Shown here: positions 24,650 to 34,632 of the stretch, in pieces | Layout: each line of letters begins with the position of its first letter | How positions within the stretch are numbered: the first letter of the stretch is position 1 | NCBI RefSeq assembly: GCF_001422885.1 | Contig: NZ_LMMZ01000040.1 | Location: 1 to 64,000 of the forward strand | Direction of reading: 5' to 3' | DNA: 64,000 bases | Source: Methylobacterium sp. Leaf104 | GTDB taxonomy: Bacteria > Pseudomonadota > Alphaproteobacteria > Rhizobiales > Beijerinckiaceae | Made by a program: the position numbers and the translations under genes | The notes under the pieces: model-generated | Database searches by the model: none | Told to the model about the DNA's origin: nothing | The model's input: only the letters and a program-made list of their open reading frames with translations

Positions 24650-26584
24650 ATGTGCCGTTGTCCGGGTCTCAAGACTGAGGTGGCGATCTTGTTGACTTCA
24701 AACGCCACGCAGGCCGCGACCGCAGCGGCGAAGGGAAGCATCGTCGGGCTCTTCGACGAACGCGCCCGGGCGTTTGCCGACGCCGTGGCCTTGCGGACGA
24801 CCGGCCATGACTGGACCTATGCCGAGCTCGACGGCCGGTCGGATCGGCTCGCCCGCAGGCTGATGACTCTGGGCATCGGACCGGGCGATCGTGTCGCGCT
24901 CCTCGTCGAGCGTTCGCCCGCCGCAATCTGTGCGTTGCTCGCGGTGCTGAAGGCGGGGGCGGCCTACGTGCCGCTCGATCTCGATTATCCTTGCGCGCAT
25001 CTCGCCGCGATGATCGCGGATAGCCGGCCGGCGGCACTCATCGTAGATTCGGGCGGGCCCGTTCCCGAGGGCCTGTCGTGGACGGGTCCGACCGTCTCGA
25101 TGGATGCGGCCGGGCGTGTGCCGGGCGAAGTGTCGGAAGGCGTTCCCCTTCCGGTGCGCGATCCCGGCGATCTCGCCTACGTCATGTACACGTCGGGCTC
25201 CACCGGCCGCCCCAAGGGGGTAATGGTCCCGGACCGCGGGGTGGTCCGGCTGGTCGACCAGCCCGATTACGCCAGCTTCGGCGCCGACGACGTCTACCTT
25301 CAGCTCGCCCCGCTGGCCTTCGATGCCGCGACCTTGGAGATCTGGGCGCCGCTCCTGAACGGAGGCCAACTCACCTTTCCCGATCGGCGCCGGCCCTCGC
25401 TGCGGGAGATCGGCGCCATGGTCCGCTCCTTCGGTGTCACGAACCTCTTGCTCACCACCGGCCTGTTCCACCTGATGGTGGATGAAGCGCTCGACGACTT
25501 GGCGGGGCTGCGTCAGCTGCTGGCCGGAGGGGACGTCCTCTCGCCGACCCATGTCCGCAAGGTACTCGATGCCCTGCCGCACTGCCGCCTGATCAACGTC
25601 TACGGCCCGACCGAGAACACGACCTTCACCTGTTGCTTCACGATTCCTCGGGATCAGCCGGCAGGGGCGATCCCCATCGGCCACCCCATTCGCGGAACGC
25701 AGGTCTACATCCTCGACGACGCGTTGAATCCGGTCGCGGCGGGCGAGGCCGGCCAGCTCTGCGCCGGCGGCGAGGGGGTCGCGATCGGCTACCTCGACCG
25801 GCCCGACCTGACCGACGAGCGCTTTCTGCCAGATATCCATTCCCCGATTCCGGGCGGCCGACTCTACCTGACGGGGGACCTCGTCCGTCGCCGGCTCGAC
25901 GGCGTGATCGAATTCCTCGGGCGCCTCGACACGCAAGTGAAGATCGATGGAAAGCGCGTCGAGCTCGGGGAGATCGAGTCGGTCCTCCGCGGGCTTCCCG
26001 GCGTGCGCGACGCGGCCGTGGCAGCCGTGCAGGCGGATGCTTACGGCAAGCGCCTGCACGCCTTCGTGGTGAGCACCGGCCCGTCGCCGCTCGACCTCGT
26101 CTCCCTGCGGGCGGCGCTCGCCGTGAGCCTGCCGGCTCATATGCGGCCTGCGACGCTCGAAGCCCTGCCGCACCTGCCGCTGAACGTGAACGGAAAGGTT
26201 GATCGCTCCGCCCTGGCCGCCGAGGCGTCGCGAAACCCCGAGAGGCCTCGGTCCTTCGCCGAGCCGCGGACGGAGACGGAACGGCGCATCGCCTCCGTCT
26301 GGCGGAATGTCCTCGCGATCGACGAAGTCGGCATCGAGGACAACTTCTTCGAACGCGGCGGCTCGTCGCTCAAGCTCCTGGCGGTGCACCAGCGCCTGAC
26401 GGAACAGGGGACCGCTGCGGTTTCGGTCATCGACCTGTTCGCCCGGCCGACCATCCGCGCCCTCGCCGAACTCATCGACGGTGCTGCGGACCGAACTGCG
26501 GTGAGCGCGAGCGTCGGTGCCCGCGGATTGCGACAGGCCGGAGCGCTCAAGCGCCTCGGCACCTTGGGGAGGCATGCGCGATGA
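24650..26584 (+). CDS. NRPS loading protein: adenylation and carrier domains (A-T)
   Basis: A 644-residue protein. The adenylation domain spans about 35-540, with YVMYTSGSTGRPKGVMVP (A3), VYGPTEN (A5), LYLTGDLVRR (A7) and VNGKVDR with the catalytic Lys (A10). The carrier domain has DNFFERGGSSLKLL, with S573 as the phosphopantetheine site. FDAATLEIW keeps Asp at the position that binds the substrate amino group, so an amino acid is the likely substrate. A hand-aligned ten-residue code is D-A-L-L-L-G-V-T-F-K, hydrophobic and not one recognised with confidence. The start is uncertain: ATG 24650 lacks a ribosome-binding site, while GAGGTGG supports TTG 24689 or 24692. The stop overlaps the next start by 4 bp. 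Confidence 0.9.
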   Translation: MCRCPGLKTEVAILLTSNATQAATAAAKGSIVGLFDERARAFADAVALRTTGHDWTYAELDGRSDRLARRLMTLGIGPGDRVALLVERSPAAICALLAVLKAGAAYVPLDLDYPCAHLAAMIADSRPAALIVDSGGPVPEGLSWTGPTVSMDAAGRVPGEVSEGVPLPVRDPGDLAYVMYTSGSTGRPKGVMVPDRGVVRLVDQPDYASFGADDVYLQLAPLAFDAATLEIWAPLLNGGQLTFPDRRRPSLREIGAMVRSFGVTNLLLTTGLFHLMVDEALDDLAGLRQLLAGGDVLSPTHVRKVLDALPHCRLINVYGPTENTTFTCCFTIPRDQPAGAIPIGHPIRGTQVYILDDALNPVAAGEAGQLCAGGEGVAIGYLDRPDLTDERFLPDIHSPIPGGRLYLTGDLVRRRLDGVIEFLGRLDTQVKIDGKRVELGEIESVLRGLPGVRDAAVAAVQADAYGKRLHAFVVSTGPSPLDLVSLRAALAVSLPAHMRPATLEALPHLPLNVNGKVDRSALAAEASRNPERPRSFAEPRTETERRIASVWRNVLAIDEVGIEDNFFERGGSSLKLLAVHQRLTEQGTAAVSVIDLFARPTIRALAELIDGAADRTAVSASVGARGLRQAGALKRLGTLGRHAR

Positions 26585-29500
26585 CCACCGTACCCGACCC
26601 CTGTGCCGGCTCGGATGAGCCGCCGATCGAAGGGATCGCCATCGTCGGCATGGCGGGCCGCTTCCCTGGGGCGGCGAACCCGGCCGAGCTGTGGCGCCGC
26701 TTGTGCGCCGGCGACTCGATGGTCGCGCCCCTCGCCGCGGAAGCGCTCGAGGACACCTTCACCGACGAGGAGCGCGCACAGCCCGAATACGTGGCGGTGC
26801 GACCGGTCCTCGAGAACGTCGAGCTCTTCGACGCCGCCCTGTTCGGCATGCGCCCCCGCGAGGCGGCGCTGACCGACCCGCAGCACCGGGTCTTCCTCGA
26901 GGTCGCCTGGGAGGCGTTCGAGGATGCGGGCTATCCACCATTGGCACCCGGTCGTCCGGTCGGCGTCTACGCCGGATGCAGCCTCAACACCTACCTGCTG
27001 CACCACGTCCTGGGAGAGGCCGGCGCCGCCGAGCGCTTCACCTCCGAGTTCCAGGTCGGCAACTACGAGGCGCTGACCGGCGCCATCGCCGACGCCCTCG
27101 CCACCCGCGTCTCCTACAAGCTCGACCTGCGCGGTCCCAGCATGTCGATCGCGACGGCCTGTTCGACCTCGCTCACCGCCGTCGCCCAGGCCGTCCAGGC
27201 GCTTCTCCTGCATCAGTGCGACATGGCGCTGGCCGGCGGCGTGTCGATCAGCCTGCCGCAGCGGCGCGGCTACATCAGCCAGGAGGGCGGCATCGTCTCG
27301 ACCGACGGCGTCTGCCGGCCGTTCGATGCGGATGCCAACGGCACCGTCTTTGGCGCGGGGGCGGCCGCCGTGCTCCTGAAGCGGGTCGAGGACGCCGTGG
27401 CGGACGGCGATCACATCTACGCCGTCATCCGCGGTGCGAGTGTCAACAACGATGGTGCGTCCAAGGTCGGGTTCGCCGCCCCGAGCGTCGATACGCAGGC
27501 CGAGGTCATCGCGACGGCGCATGCGATCGCGGGCATCGCCCCGGAGACGATCGGCTACGTCGAGTGCCACGGGACGGCGACGCCTCTCGGCGATCCCATC
27601 GAGGTCGCGGCGCTCGCGAAGGCGTTCGGGCCGATCGCGGTCGTGGAGCGCTGCCTCATCGGCTCGGTGAAGGGCAATGTCGGCCATCTCGACGCCGCCG
27701 CCGGCGTGACGGGCCTGATCAAGGCCGCCCTCGCCGTCGAGAGCGGAACGATCCCGGCGACGGCGAACTTCCGCGCCCCCAACCCCCTCCTGGACCTCGA
27801 ATCGACGCCCTTCGCCGTCGCTTCGCGTCTCGCGCCATGGCCGGCGCGCCGCGGTCCGCGCCGGGCCGGCGTCTCGGCCCTCGGCGTGGGCGGCACCAAC
27901 GTTCACGTCGTGCTGGAAGAGGCGCCCCGCACCGACCGCACCGACCGCATCGCCCCCGCCGCGCCGATCCGGCCCGCCGCATCGGTGATCCCCCTCTCGG
28001 CACGCACGAGCGCGGCCCTGGATGCGGCCGTGCTGAGCCTCGCGGACCATCTCGAGGCGACGCCCACCCTCGACGTCGCCGACGTTGCCCACACGTTGCA
28101 GGTGGGCCGTACGGCGTTCGAGCACCGTGCCGCCCTCGCGTGCCGGGACCTGCCTGGCGCGATCGCGGGCCTGCGGGGAAGGCTGGCGCGCCGCGAGGTC
28201 GGCGGACCGGCCTCCGTGGTGTTCATGTTCCCCGGCCAGGGCAGCCAGCACATCGGTATGGGCAGGGATCTCTATCGGGGCGAGGGGGTCTACCGCGACG
28301 CGATCGATCGCGGCCTCGATCTCCTCGATCCCGCCGGCCGGGCCGACGTCTGGGCTTTCCTGGACGGCGACAGGCCCGATGAGGCCACGGGTGGCCCCGC
28401 GCCCACCGGTGTCGCGCAGCCGGCGATCTACCTCACCCAGCACGCCTTGGCGGCCCTCTGGATGAGCTGGGGGATCCGGCCCGCTGCGATGGTCGGGCAC
28501 AGCGTCGGCGAACTCACGGCGGCATGCCTCGCGGGCGTGCTCACCTTCGAGGATGCCCTCGCCTTCGTCGTCGAGCGCGGGCGCCTCATGCAGTCCGAGC
28601 CCGGCGGCGCCATGCTGGCCGTGCGCTTGCCCGAGGCGGAGCTGCGGGCACGCCTGCCGGCGGCCCTCGACATCGCAGCCATCAACGCACCGAACCTCTG
28701 CGTCGCCGCGGGGGCTTTCGATGCGGTGGCGGAGCTCGAGAGCAGCCTCCTCGCCGCGGAGGTCAGCGTGCGACGGCTGCATACGTCGCACGCGTTCCAT
28801 TCGCGGATGATGGATCCCGTGGTCGACGGGCTGGCCAAGCTCGCGGAACGGATCACCCTGAACGCTCCGAACCGGCCCTACGCGTCGAGCGTCAGCGGTG
28901 GCTGGATCACCCCCGAACAGGCGACGAGCGCGCATTACTGGGCGCGCCATTGTCGCGAAACCGTCCGGTTCGCCGACGCCCTCCGGACGGTCGCGCAGGA
29001 CGGATCGGTCCTCTTGGAGGTCGGGCCGGGCCGGACGCTCTCCACTTTCGCCCATGCCGGCCTGCAGCGCGGCACGGCCCGCGCGGTGATCAATTCGATG
29101 CCGGATCCGGCTCAGGTGGCGGACGGCCAGATCGTGGCGGCCGAGGCGCTCGCCGAACTCTGGACCGCCGGCGTCACACCCGATTGGGAGGCCGTCGGGC
29201 GTCCCGGGTGCAGGCGCCTGTCTCTTCCGACCTATCGGTTCGACCGCCGCCGGCACTGGATCGACGCGCCGGCGCGCATCGCGCCACCCGCGGCGGTCCC
29301 CGTCGAACAGACCGGCGGCGCGCGGCCGAACGATCCTTTCATCAGGCCTTCGACAAGCAACGAAGAGGCGCAGACGACAATGGGGCAGACGTCGGATCAC
29401 GGTTCCGTGGCGGCACGGACAGAGCTCGCGTCGGAGCTCATCGCGATGGTGGAAGAACTCTCGGGCGTCTCGATCGACGCCGACCACCTCGACAGCACCT

Positions 29501-32500
29501 TCCTCGAACACGGGCTCGATTCCCTGTTCCTGGCGCAGTTCGTGACCCGGCTCCGCAAGCAGTACGGCGTGAAGCTGACGTTCCGGCAGCTGTCGAGCGA
29601 CCTGCCGTCGATGGCCGCCCTCGCCGATCACATCGCGGCCATCCGCGTCAAGGCGCCCGCTGCGCCCGAAATCACCGTCGCTGCCGAGCCGTCGGTCGCG
29701 GTGCCGATGCCTGCCCCCGTCCCGAGCCCCATCGCGGTTCCCGCGCTGCTCGGACCGGCCGCTGCGATCCCGGCCGACGGTGCCCTGCACAGCCTCCTGC
29801 ATGCACAGCTCCAGACGCTGCAGTCCCTCCTGAGCCAGCAGTGCGGTCTGCTCGGCACGGCCCCGGCCGCAGCGCCGGCGGTTGTTCCCGTGCAGGCGGT
29901 CGTCGCCCGTCCCGCCCCCGCGATGCCCGCAGCCGCGGCGGCGAACGCGGGAGCCGCGCCGATCGCGAAGCCGGCGACCCCCTCCGCTGCCACGGCGGTT
30001 CCGACATCGGCCGACGAGGCTCCCGCACGTATCCGGCTCTACCGGCCCGGCGCGAATGCGGTCGGAGCGATCACGCCGCGCCAGCGCACCTTCATCGACG
30101 ACCTCGTTGCGCGCTACAATGCGCGGACGCCCCTCTCCAAGGCGCGGGCTCAGGCTTATCGGTCCGTGCTGGCCGACCCGCGCAGCGCCGCGGGCTTCCG
30201 CCAGGAGTGGAAGGACATCGTCTATCCGGTGGTCTGCGAGCGCTCGAAGGGCTCGCATATCTGGGACATCGACGGAAACGACTACGTCGACCTGGTGAAC
30301 GGCTTCGGCCAGACGGCCTTCGGCCACTCGCCGGACTTCGTCACGGAAGCGTTGGTCGCGCAGCTCGAGCGCGGCTTCGCCATCGGCCCGCAGAGCCCCC
30401 TCGCCGGGGAGACGGCGGCCCTGTTCGCCGAGATCACCGGCAACGAGCGCGTGACGTTCTGCAACACCGGCTCCGAGGCGGTCATGGCCGCCATGCGGGT
30501 CGCCCGCACGGTGACGGGCCGGGACAAGGTCGTGATCTTCACGGGCGACTATCATGGGCAGTTCGACGAGGTCCTCGTGAAGGCTTCCGGGCGGGCCGGT
30601 GCGGTCGCGTCGGTCCCGGTCGCCCCCGGCATCCCGTCGGAGGCCGTCAGCAACATGGTCGTGCTGCCCTACCTTGCCCCCGAGAGCCTCGCCTGGATCC
30701 GGAGCAACGCCGAGGACATCGCCGCCGTCATCGTCGAGCCGGTGCAGAGCCGGCACCCGGGCGTGGAGCCGGAGCCGTTCCTGCGCGAGTTGCGGGCGAT
30801 CACCGAACGGAGCGGCACGGCCTTCGTCTTCGACGAGGTGATCACGGGCTTCCGCGTCCATCCCGGCGGCATGCAGGCGCTCCTCGGCATCCGCGCCGAT
30901 CTGGCGACCTACGGCAAGGTGGTGGGCGGCGGCATGCCCGTGGGCATCCTCGCGGGCACCGCGCAGTTCATGGACGCACTCGACGGCGGACAGTGGAGCT
31001 ACGGCGACGCCTCCTTCCCCGAGGTGGCCCCGACCTTCTTCGCGGGCACCTTCGTGCGGCACCCCCTGGTCCTGGCCGCGGTGCACGCCGTCCTGCTGCA
31101 CATCAAGGAGCACGGGCCCGCTCTCCAGGAGACCCTGTCGGAGCGCACCCGTCTCCATGTGGAACGCCTCAACGCCGACTTCGCGCGGCGCGGCCTCGCG
31201 ACGACCATCGAGCGCTGCAGCAGCTGGTACTACCTCGACATGGCGCGCGAGGACCGCCTCGCGACCCTGATCTTCCCCTATCTGCGCCTCCACGGCGTCC
31301 ACATCCTCGAAGGGTTCCCCTGCTTCATCACCACGGCGCATTCCGATGCGGATCTGGCGCATATCGAACGGGCCTTCACCCGCGCGCTCGACGATCTGCA
31401 GGATGCCGGCCTCCTCCTGCCGTCGATGCCCGTGATGTCCGCGGCCGAGGAGAGAGCGCCGGACGCGGATGCGGGTCTTCCGGCCGAGGTTCCGCTGACC
31501 GAGGCGCAGCGCGAAGTCTGGCTCGCTGCCCAGCTCGGCGACGGCGCCTCCTGCGCGTTCAACGAATCGGTGTCGCTCCACCTGTCCGGTGCGCTCGACA
31601 CAACCGCCATCGAGGCCGCCCTCGACGATCTCGTCGCCCGTCACGATGCGTTGCGGGCGCGGATCGGACGCGGCGGCGCGACGATGCAGGTCGTCCGGAC
31701 CTTGTCGCTGGCGCTGCCTCGCACCGATCTGACCTCCGCCCCGGATCCGGAGGCGGCCATGGCGGAACTCCTCGACGAGGACGCCCGCACGCCCTTCGAC
31801 ATGGAGGCCGGACCGCTCGTGCGGGCACGGCTCATCGCCCTCGGCGCCGATCGCCACGTGCTCGTGCTCACGGCGCACCACATCGTCTGCGACGGATGGT
31901 CGATCAACATCCTCACCGGCGATCTCGGCGCCCTCTACACCGCGCACCGTCTGGGCCGGAGCGCGGACCTGCCCGCGCCCCTCCCGTTCCGCCGATACGC
32001 CCTCGACCTCTCCGGCCGCGACACCGGCGAGGTTCCGGAGTTCTGGCGCAAGGAGTTCGAGGTCCTGCCCCAGCCCGTCGACCTCCCGGTCGACCGCGCG
32101 CCGGTCCATCCGAGATCCTTCCGCGGCGCGACCCTCACGACCTGGATCGACGGCGACCTGACCCGCGCCGTCAAGACGGCCGCCGCACGCGAGGGGTGCA
32201 CGCTGTTCGTGGCACTGTTTGCCGCGTCTCAGGTTCTGTTCGGCCGGCTCGCCGGGGCTCAGGACGTCGTGATGGCGATCCCGAGCGCGGCCCAGAACGG
32301 GCTCGACGACGCGATCCTCGTGGGCCATTGCGTCAACTTCCTGCCCCTGCGGGCGGCGTTCGCGCCGGGCGAGCCCTTCGCCGACCACCTCAAGCGGGTG
32401 AAGCACAAGGTCCTCAGTGCGTTCGAGCAGCCCGACACGACGCTGGGCACGCTGGTGCGGCGCCTCGAGATTCCGCGCGACCTCAACCGGCTGCCGCTCA

Positions 32501-34632
32501 CCAGCATCCAGTTCAACCTCGAACGGCTCAACGACAAGCTCGCCTTCGAGGGATTGGAGGCGTCCTTCACCTCGAACCCGAAGGCCTTCGTCAACTTCGA
32601 TCTCTTCCTCAACATCGCCGAGACGAACGACGGCTTGAAGATCGACTGCGACTACAGCACGGATCTCTTCGACGAGGCGACCATCGCCCGCTGGATCGGA
32701 CACCTGCGGTCCCTCCTGTCGAGCGTGGCGGAGGATCCCGCCCGGCGCGTCGAGGCCCTTCCGCTGCTGTCCACGGACGAGCGCCGCTGGCTCGTGGAGG
32801 ATCTCAACCGGGCCCCGTCCGTCGCCCGGGACGAGGCGACGCTGGAGGAACTCGTCACCCTCCAGGCGGAGCGGACGCCGGACGCCGTTGCCGTGGCCTG
32901 CGGGGAGGCGCGCTGGACCTATCGGCAACTCGCCGATCGGGCCGACCGGATCGCCCGCGCCGTCGGAGCCCTGGCCGGCGCCGAGCCCACGCGGATCGGC
33001 CTCGCCGTCGAGCGCTCCCCCGAGATGGTCGCGGCGATGCTCGGCATCATGAAGGCGGGCCATGCCTACGTGCCGCTCGATCCGACCCAGCCGGTCGCGC
33101 GGTCGCGCCAGGTCCTGGCGGCCGCCGAGGCCGCTCTGCTCCTCTGCGACCGGTCCTCGACGGCCGCGATCGCAGAGGGGGGGCTGCCCGTCCTTCAACT
33201 CGACCAGCCGCTGCCCGATGCGCCGCCCGTCGCGGCCGCCAAGCCCGGCCGGGCGGGCCGTGCCGCCTACGTCATCTTCACCTCGGGCTCGACGGGCACG
33301 CCCAAGGGCGTGGAAGTCGGTCACCGCTCGGTCGTCAACCTGCTCCGGTCGATGGCGGTCGAGCCCGGGTTCACCCCCGCCGACACCCTCCTCGCCGTCA
33401 CCACGACGACCTTCGACATCTCGGTCCTCGAACTGTTCCTGCCCCTGATCCTCGGCGGCCGCACGGTCATCGCGGACCGGGACGAGGTCCGCGGCGGCTT
33501 CGGCCTCGTCGACCGGATCCGGACCTCGGGCGCGACGGTCCTGCAGGCCACTCCCTCGCTCTGGCGCGTCCTGCTGGAAGCCGGCTTCCAGCCCGGGCCA
33601 GACCTGAAGATGCTCTGCGGCGGCGAACCGCTGCCGCAGGATCTCGCCGACCTCCTCCTGGCGAACGGAGGCGAGCTCTGGAACCTCTACGGGCCGACCG
33701 AGACCACGATCTGGTCGAGCGCGGGCCGGGTCGGGCCGGGCCGGGTCACCATCGGCGGGCCGGTGGCAGGTACCCAGCTCTACGTCCTCGACCGCGACGA
33801 CGCGCTGGCGCCGATCGGTGTCGCGGGCGAGCTCTACATCGGTGGCGTCGGCCTCGCGCACGGCTACTTCAACCGTCCCGACCTGACGGCCGCCGCCTTC
33901 CGCGAGATCGACGTTCCCGGCCGCGGCCTGGAGCGCCTCTACCGGACCGGCGACCTCGCGAGCCGGGCCGCGGACGGTACGATCCGCCTGCTCGGGCGTG
34001 CCGATCAGCAGATCAAGCTGCGGGGCTTCCGCATCGATCTGGAAGAGATCGAGCTGGTGCTGCGCGCCTATCCAGGCGTCGCGGCCAGCGCGGTCGCTCT
34101 GCTCAAGCGCGGCGACAGCACGAGCCTCGTCGGCTACTTCACGGATGTGAGCGGAACCGTCACCGCGGCTGCCCTGGCCGCCCATGTGGCCGCCAAGCTT
34201 CCGGACTACATGGTGCCGACGCTCTGGCAGCGCCTCGACGCCATGCCGATGACCGCCAACGGCAAGCTCGACCGCAAGCGGCTTCCCGAGCCCGAGGCCG
34301 GGGCCAGGCGGGACGCGCGCCCGGTGGTCCCGCCGCGCAATCCCCGCGAGGCTCAGATCGCAGCGATCTGGCGGGACGTGCTGAAGGTCGACGACATCGG
34401 CGTCGATGACAACATCTTCGCGCTCGGCGCGGACTCGCTGCACATCTTCCGGATCGCCGCGCGCCTGATGGACGAGAAGATCGATCTCGAAGCCAAGCAC
34501 GTCTTCGAGAACCCGACGGTCGCCGCGCTCGCCAGTGCCGCCGACGCGTCGGAGACCCGGGCGTCCCGCACGGTACTGCCGTCGCTCATGTCCTTCCGAC
34601 GCGGATCCACCCTGAATGGGGTTGCCCGATGA
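26581..34632 (+). CDS. Hybrid PKS-NRPS: KS-AT-ACP-aminotransferase-C-A-T
   Basis: A 2683-residue assembly-line protein. KS has TACSTS (C194), H330 and H369. AT has GHSVGE (S641) and HAFH (737-740), the malonyl-type signature. ACP has GLDS (S981). An Ala/Pro-rich linker leads to a class III PLP aminotransferase (about 1140-1620; TYGKVVGGGMP, K1446). The C domain has HHIVCDG (H1766-H1767). The A domain has FTSGSTGTPKG, and its hand-aligned code D-I-L-Q-L-G-L-I-W-K equals the published glycine code as recalled. The last carrier is GADS (S2619). There is no KR, DH or ER. The layout resembles the beta-aminating part of iturin/mycosubtilin synthases. It should add malonate to the starter, replace the beta-keto oxygen with an amine, then add glycine. 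It overlaps both neighbours by 4 bp. Confidence 0.93.
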   Translation: MTTVPDPCAGSDEPPIEGIAIVGMAGRFPGAANPAELWRRLCAGDSMVAPLAAEALEDTFTDEERAQPEYVAVRPVLENVELFDAALFGMRPREAALTDPQHRVFLEVAWEAFEDAGYPPLAPGRPVGVYAGCSLNTYLLHHVLGEAGAAERFTSEFQVGNYEALTGAIADALATRVSYKLDLRGPSMSIATACSTSLTAVAQAVQALLLHQCDMALAGGVSISLPQRRGYISQEGGIVSTDGVCRPFDADANGTVFGAGAAAVLLKRVEDAVADGDHIYAVIRGASVNNDGASKVGFAAPSVDTQAEVIATAHAIAGIAPETIGYVECHGTATPLGDPIEVAALAKAFGPIAVVERCLIGSVKGNVGHLDAAAGVTGLIKAALAVESGTIPATANFRAPNPLLDLESTPFAVASRLAPWPARRGPRRAGVSALGVGGTNVHVVLEEAPRTDRTDRIAPAAPIRPAASVIPLSARTSAALDAAVLSLADHLEATPTLDVADVAHTLQVGRTAFEHRAALACRDLPGAIAGLRGRLARREVGGPASVVFMFPGQGSQHIGMGRDLYRGEGVYRDAIDRGLDLLDPAGRADVWAFLDGDRPDEATGGPAPTGVAQPAIYLTQHALAALWMSWGIRPAAMVGHSVGELTAACLAGVLTFEDALAFVVERGRLMQSEPGGAMLAVRLPEAELRARLPAALDIAAINAPNLCVAAGAFDAVAELESSLLAAEVSVRRLHTSHAFHSRMMDPVVDGLAKLAERITLNAPNRPYASSVSGGWITPEQATSAHYWARHCRETVRFADALRTVAQDGSVLLEVGPGRTLSTFAHAGLQRGTARAVINSMPDPAQVADGQIVAAEALAELWTAGVTPDWEAVGRPGCRRLSLPTYRFDRRRHWIDAPARIAPPAAVPVEQTGGARPNDPFIRPSTSNEEAQTTMGQTSDHGSVAARTELASELIAMVEELSGVSIDADHLDSTFLEHGLDSLFLAQFVTRLRKQYGVKLTFRQLSSDLPSMAALADHIAAIRVKAPAAPEITVAAEPSVAVPMPAPVPSPIAVPALLGPAAAIPADGALHSLLHAQLQTLQSLLSQQCGLLGTAPAAAPAVVPVQAVVARPAPAMPAAAAANAGAAPIAKPATPSAATAVPTSADEAPARIRLYRPGANAVGAITPRQRTFIDDLVARYNARTPLSKARAQAYRSVLADPRSAAGFRQEWKDIVYPVVCERSKGSHIWDIDGNDYVDLVNGFGQTAFGHSPDFVTEALVAQLERGFAIGPQSPLAGETAALFAEITGNERVTFCNTGSEAVMAAMRVARTVTGRDKVVIFTGDYHGQFDEVLVKASGRAGAVASVPVAPGIPSEAVSNMVVLPYLAPESLAWIRSNAEDIAAVIVEPVQSRHPGVEPEPFLRELRAITERSGTAFVFDEVITGFRVHPGGMQALLGIRADLATYGKVVGGGMPVGILAGTAQFMDALDGGQWSYGDASFPEVAPTFFAGTFVRHPLVLAAVHAVLLHIKEHGPALQETLSERTRLHVERLNADFARRGLATTIERCSSWYYLDMAREDRLATLIFPYLRLHGVHILEGFPCFITTAHSDADLAHIERAFTRALDDLQDAGLLLPSMPVMSAAEERAPDADAGLPAEVPLTEAQREVWLAAQLGDGASCAFNESVSLHLSGALDTTAIEAALDDLVARHDALRARIGRGGATMQVVRTLSLALPRTDLTSAPDPEAAMAELLDEDARTPFDMEAGPLVRARLIALGADRHVLVLTAHHIVCDGWSINILTGDLGALYTAHRLGRSADLPAPLPFRRYALDLSGRDTGEVPEFWRKEFEVLPQPVDLPVDRAPVHPRSFRGATLTTWIDGDLTRAVKTAAAREGCTLFVALFAASQVLFGRLAGAQDVVMAIPSAAQNGLDDAILVGHCVNFLPLRAAFAPGEPFADHLKRVKHKVLSAFEQPDTTLGTLVRRLEIPRDLNRLPLTSIQFNLERLNDKLAFEGLEASFTSNPKAFVNFDLFLNIAETNDGLKIDCDYSTDLFDEATIARWIGHLRSLLSSVAEDPARRVEALPLLSTDERRWLVEDLNRAPSVARDEATLEELVTLQAERTPDAVAVACGEARWTYRQLADRADRIARAVGALAGAEPTRIGLAVERSPEMVAAMLGIMKAGHAYVPLDPTQPVARSRQVLAAAEAALLLCDRSSTAAIAEGGLPVLQLDQPLPDAPPVAAAKPGRAGRAAYVIFTSGSTGTPKGVEVGHRSVVNLLRSMAVEPGFTPADTLLAVTTTTFDISVLELFLPLILGGRTVIADRDEVRGGFGLVDRIRTSGATVLQATPSLWRVLLEAGFQPGPDLKMLCGGEPLPQDLADLLLANGGELWNLYGPTETTIWSSAGRVGPGRVTIGGPVAGTQLYVLDRDDALAPIGVAGELYIGGVGLAHGYFNRPDLTAAAFREIDVPGRGLERLYRTGDLASRAADGTIRLLGRADQQIKLRGFRIDLEEIELVLRAYPGVAASAVALLKRGDSTSLVGYFTDVSGTVTAAALAAHVAAKLPDYMVPTLWQRLDAMPMTANGKLDRKRLPEPEAGARRDARPVVPPRNPREAQIAAIWRDVLKVDDIGVDDNIFALGADSLHIFRIAARLMDEKIDLEAKHVFENPTVAALASAADASETRASRTVLPSLMSFRRGSTLNGVAR

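Noticed and set aside
24650..26584. Assigning a definite amino acid to the first A domain
   Set aside because: The hand-aligned code does not match a code that can be recalled with confidence; only a hydrophobic pocket with an amino-binding Asp can be stated.
26137..34500. Minus-strand open frame of 2787 codons opposite the PKS/NRPS genes
   Set aside because: It is the antisense shadow of GC-rich coding sequence: Arg/Gly/Asp-rich, no domains, and no start signal, while the plus strand has complete catalytic motifs.
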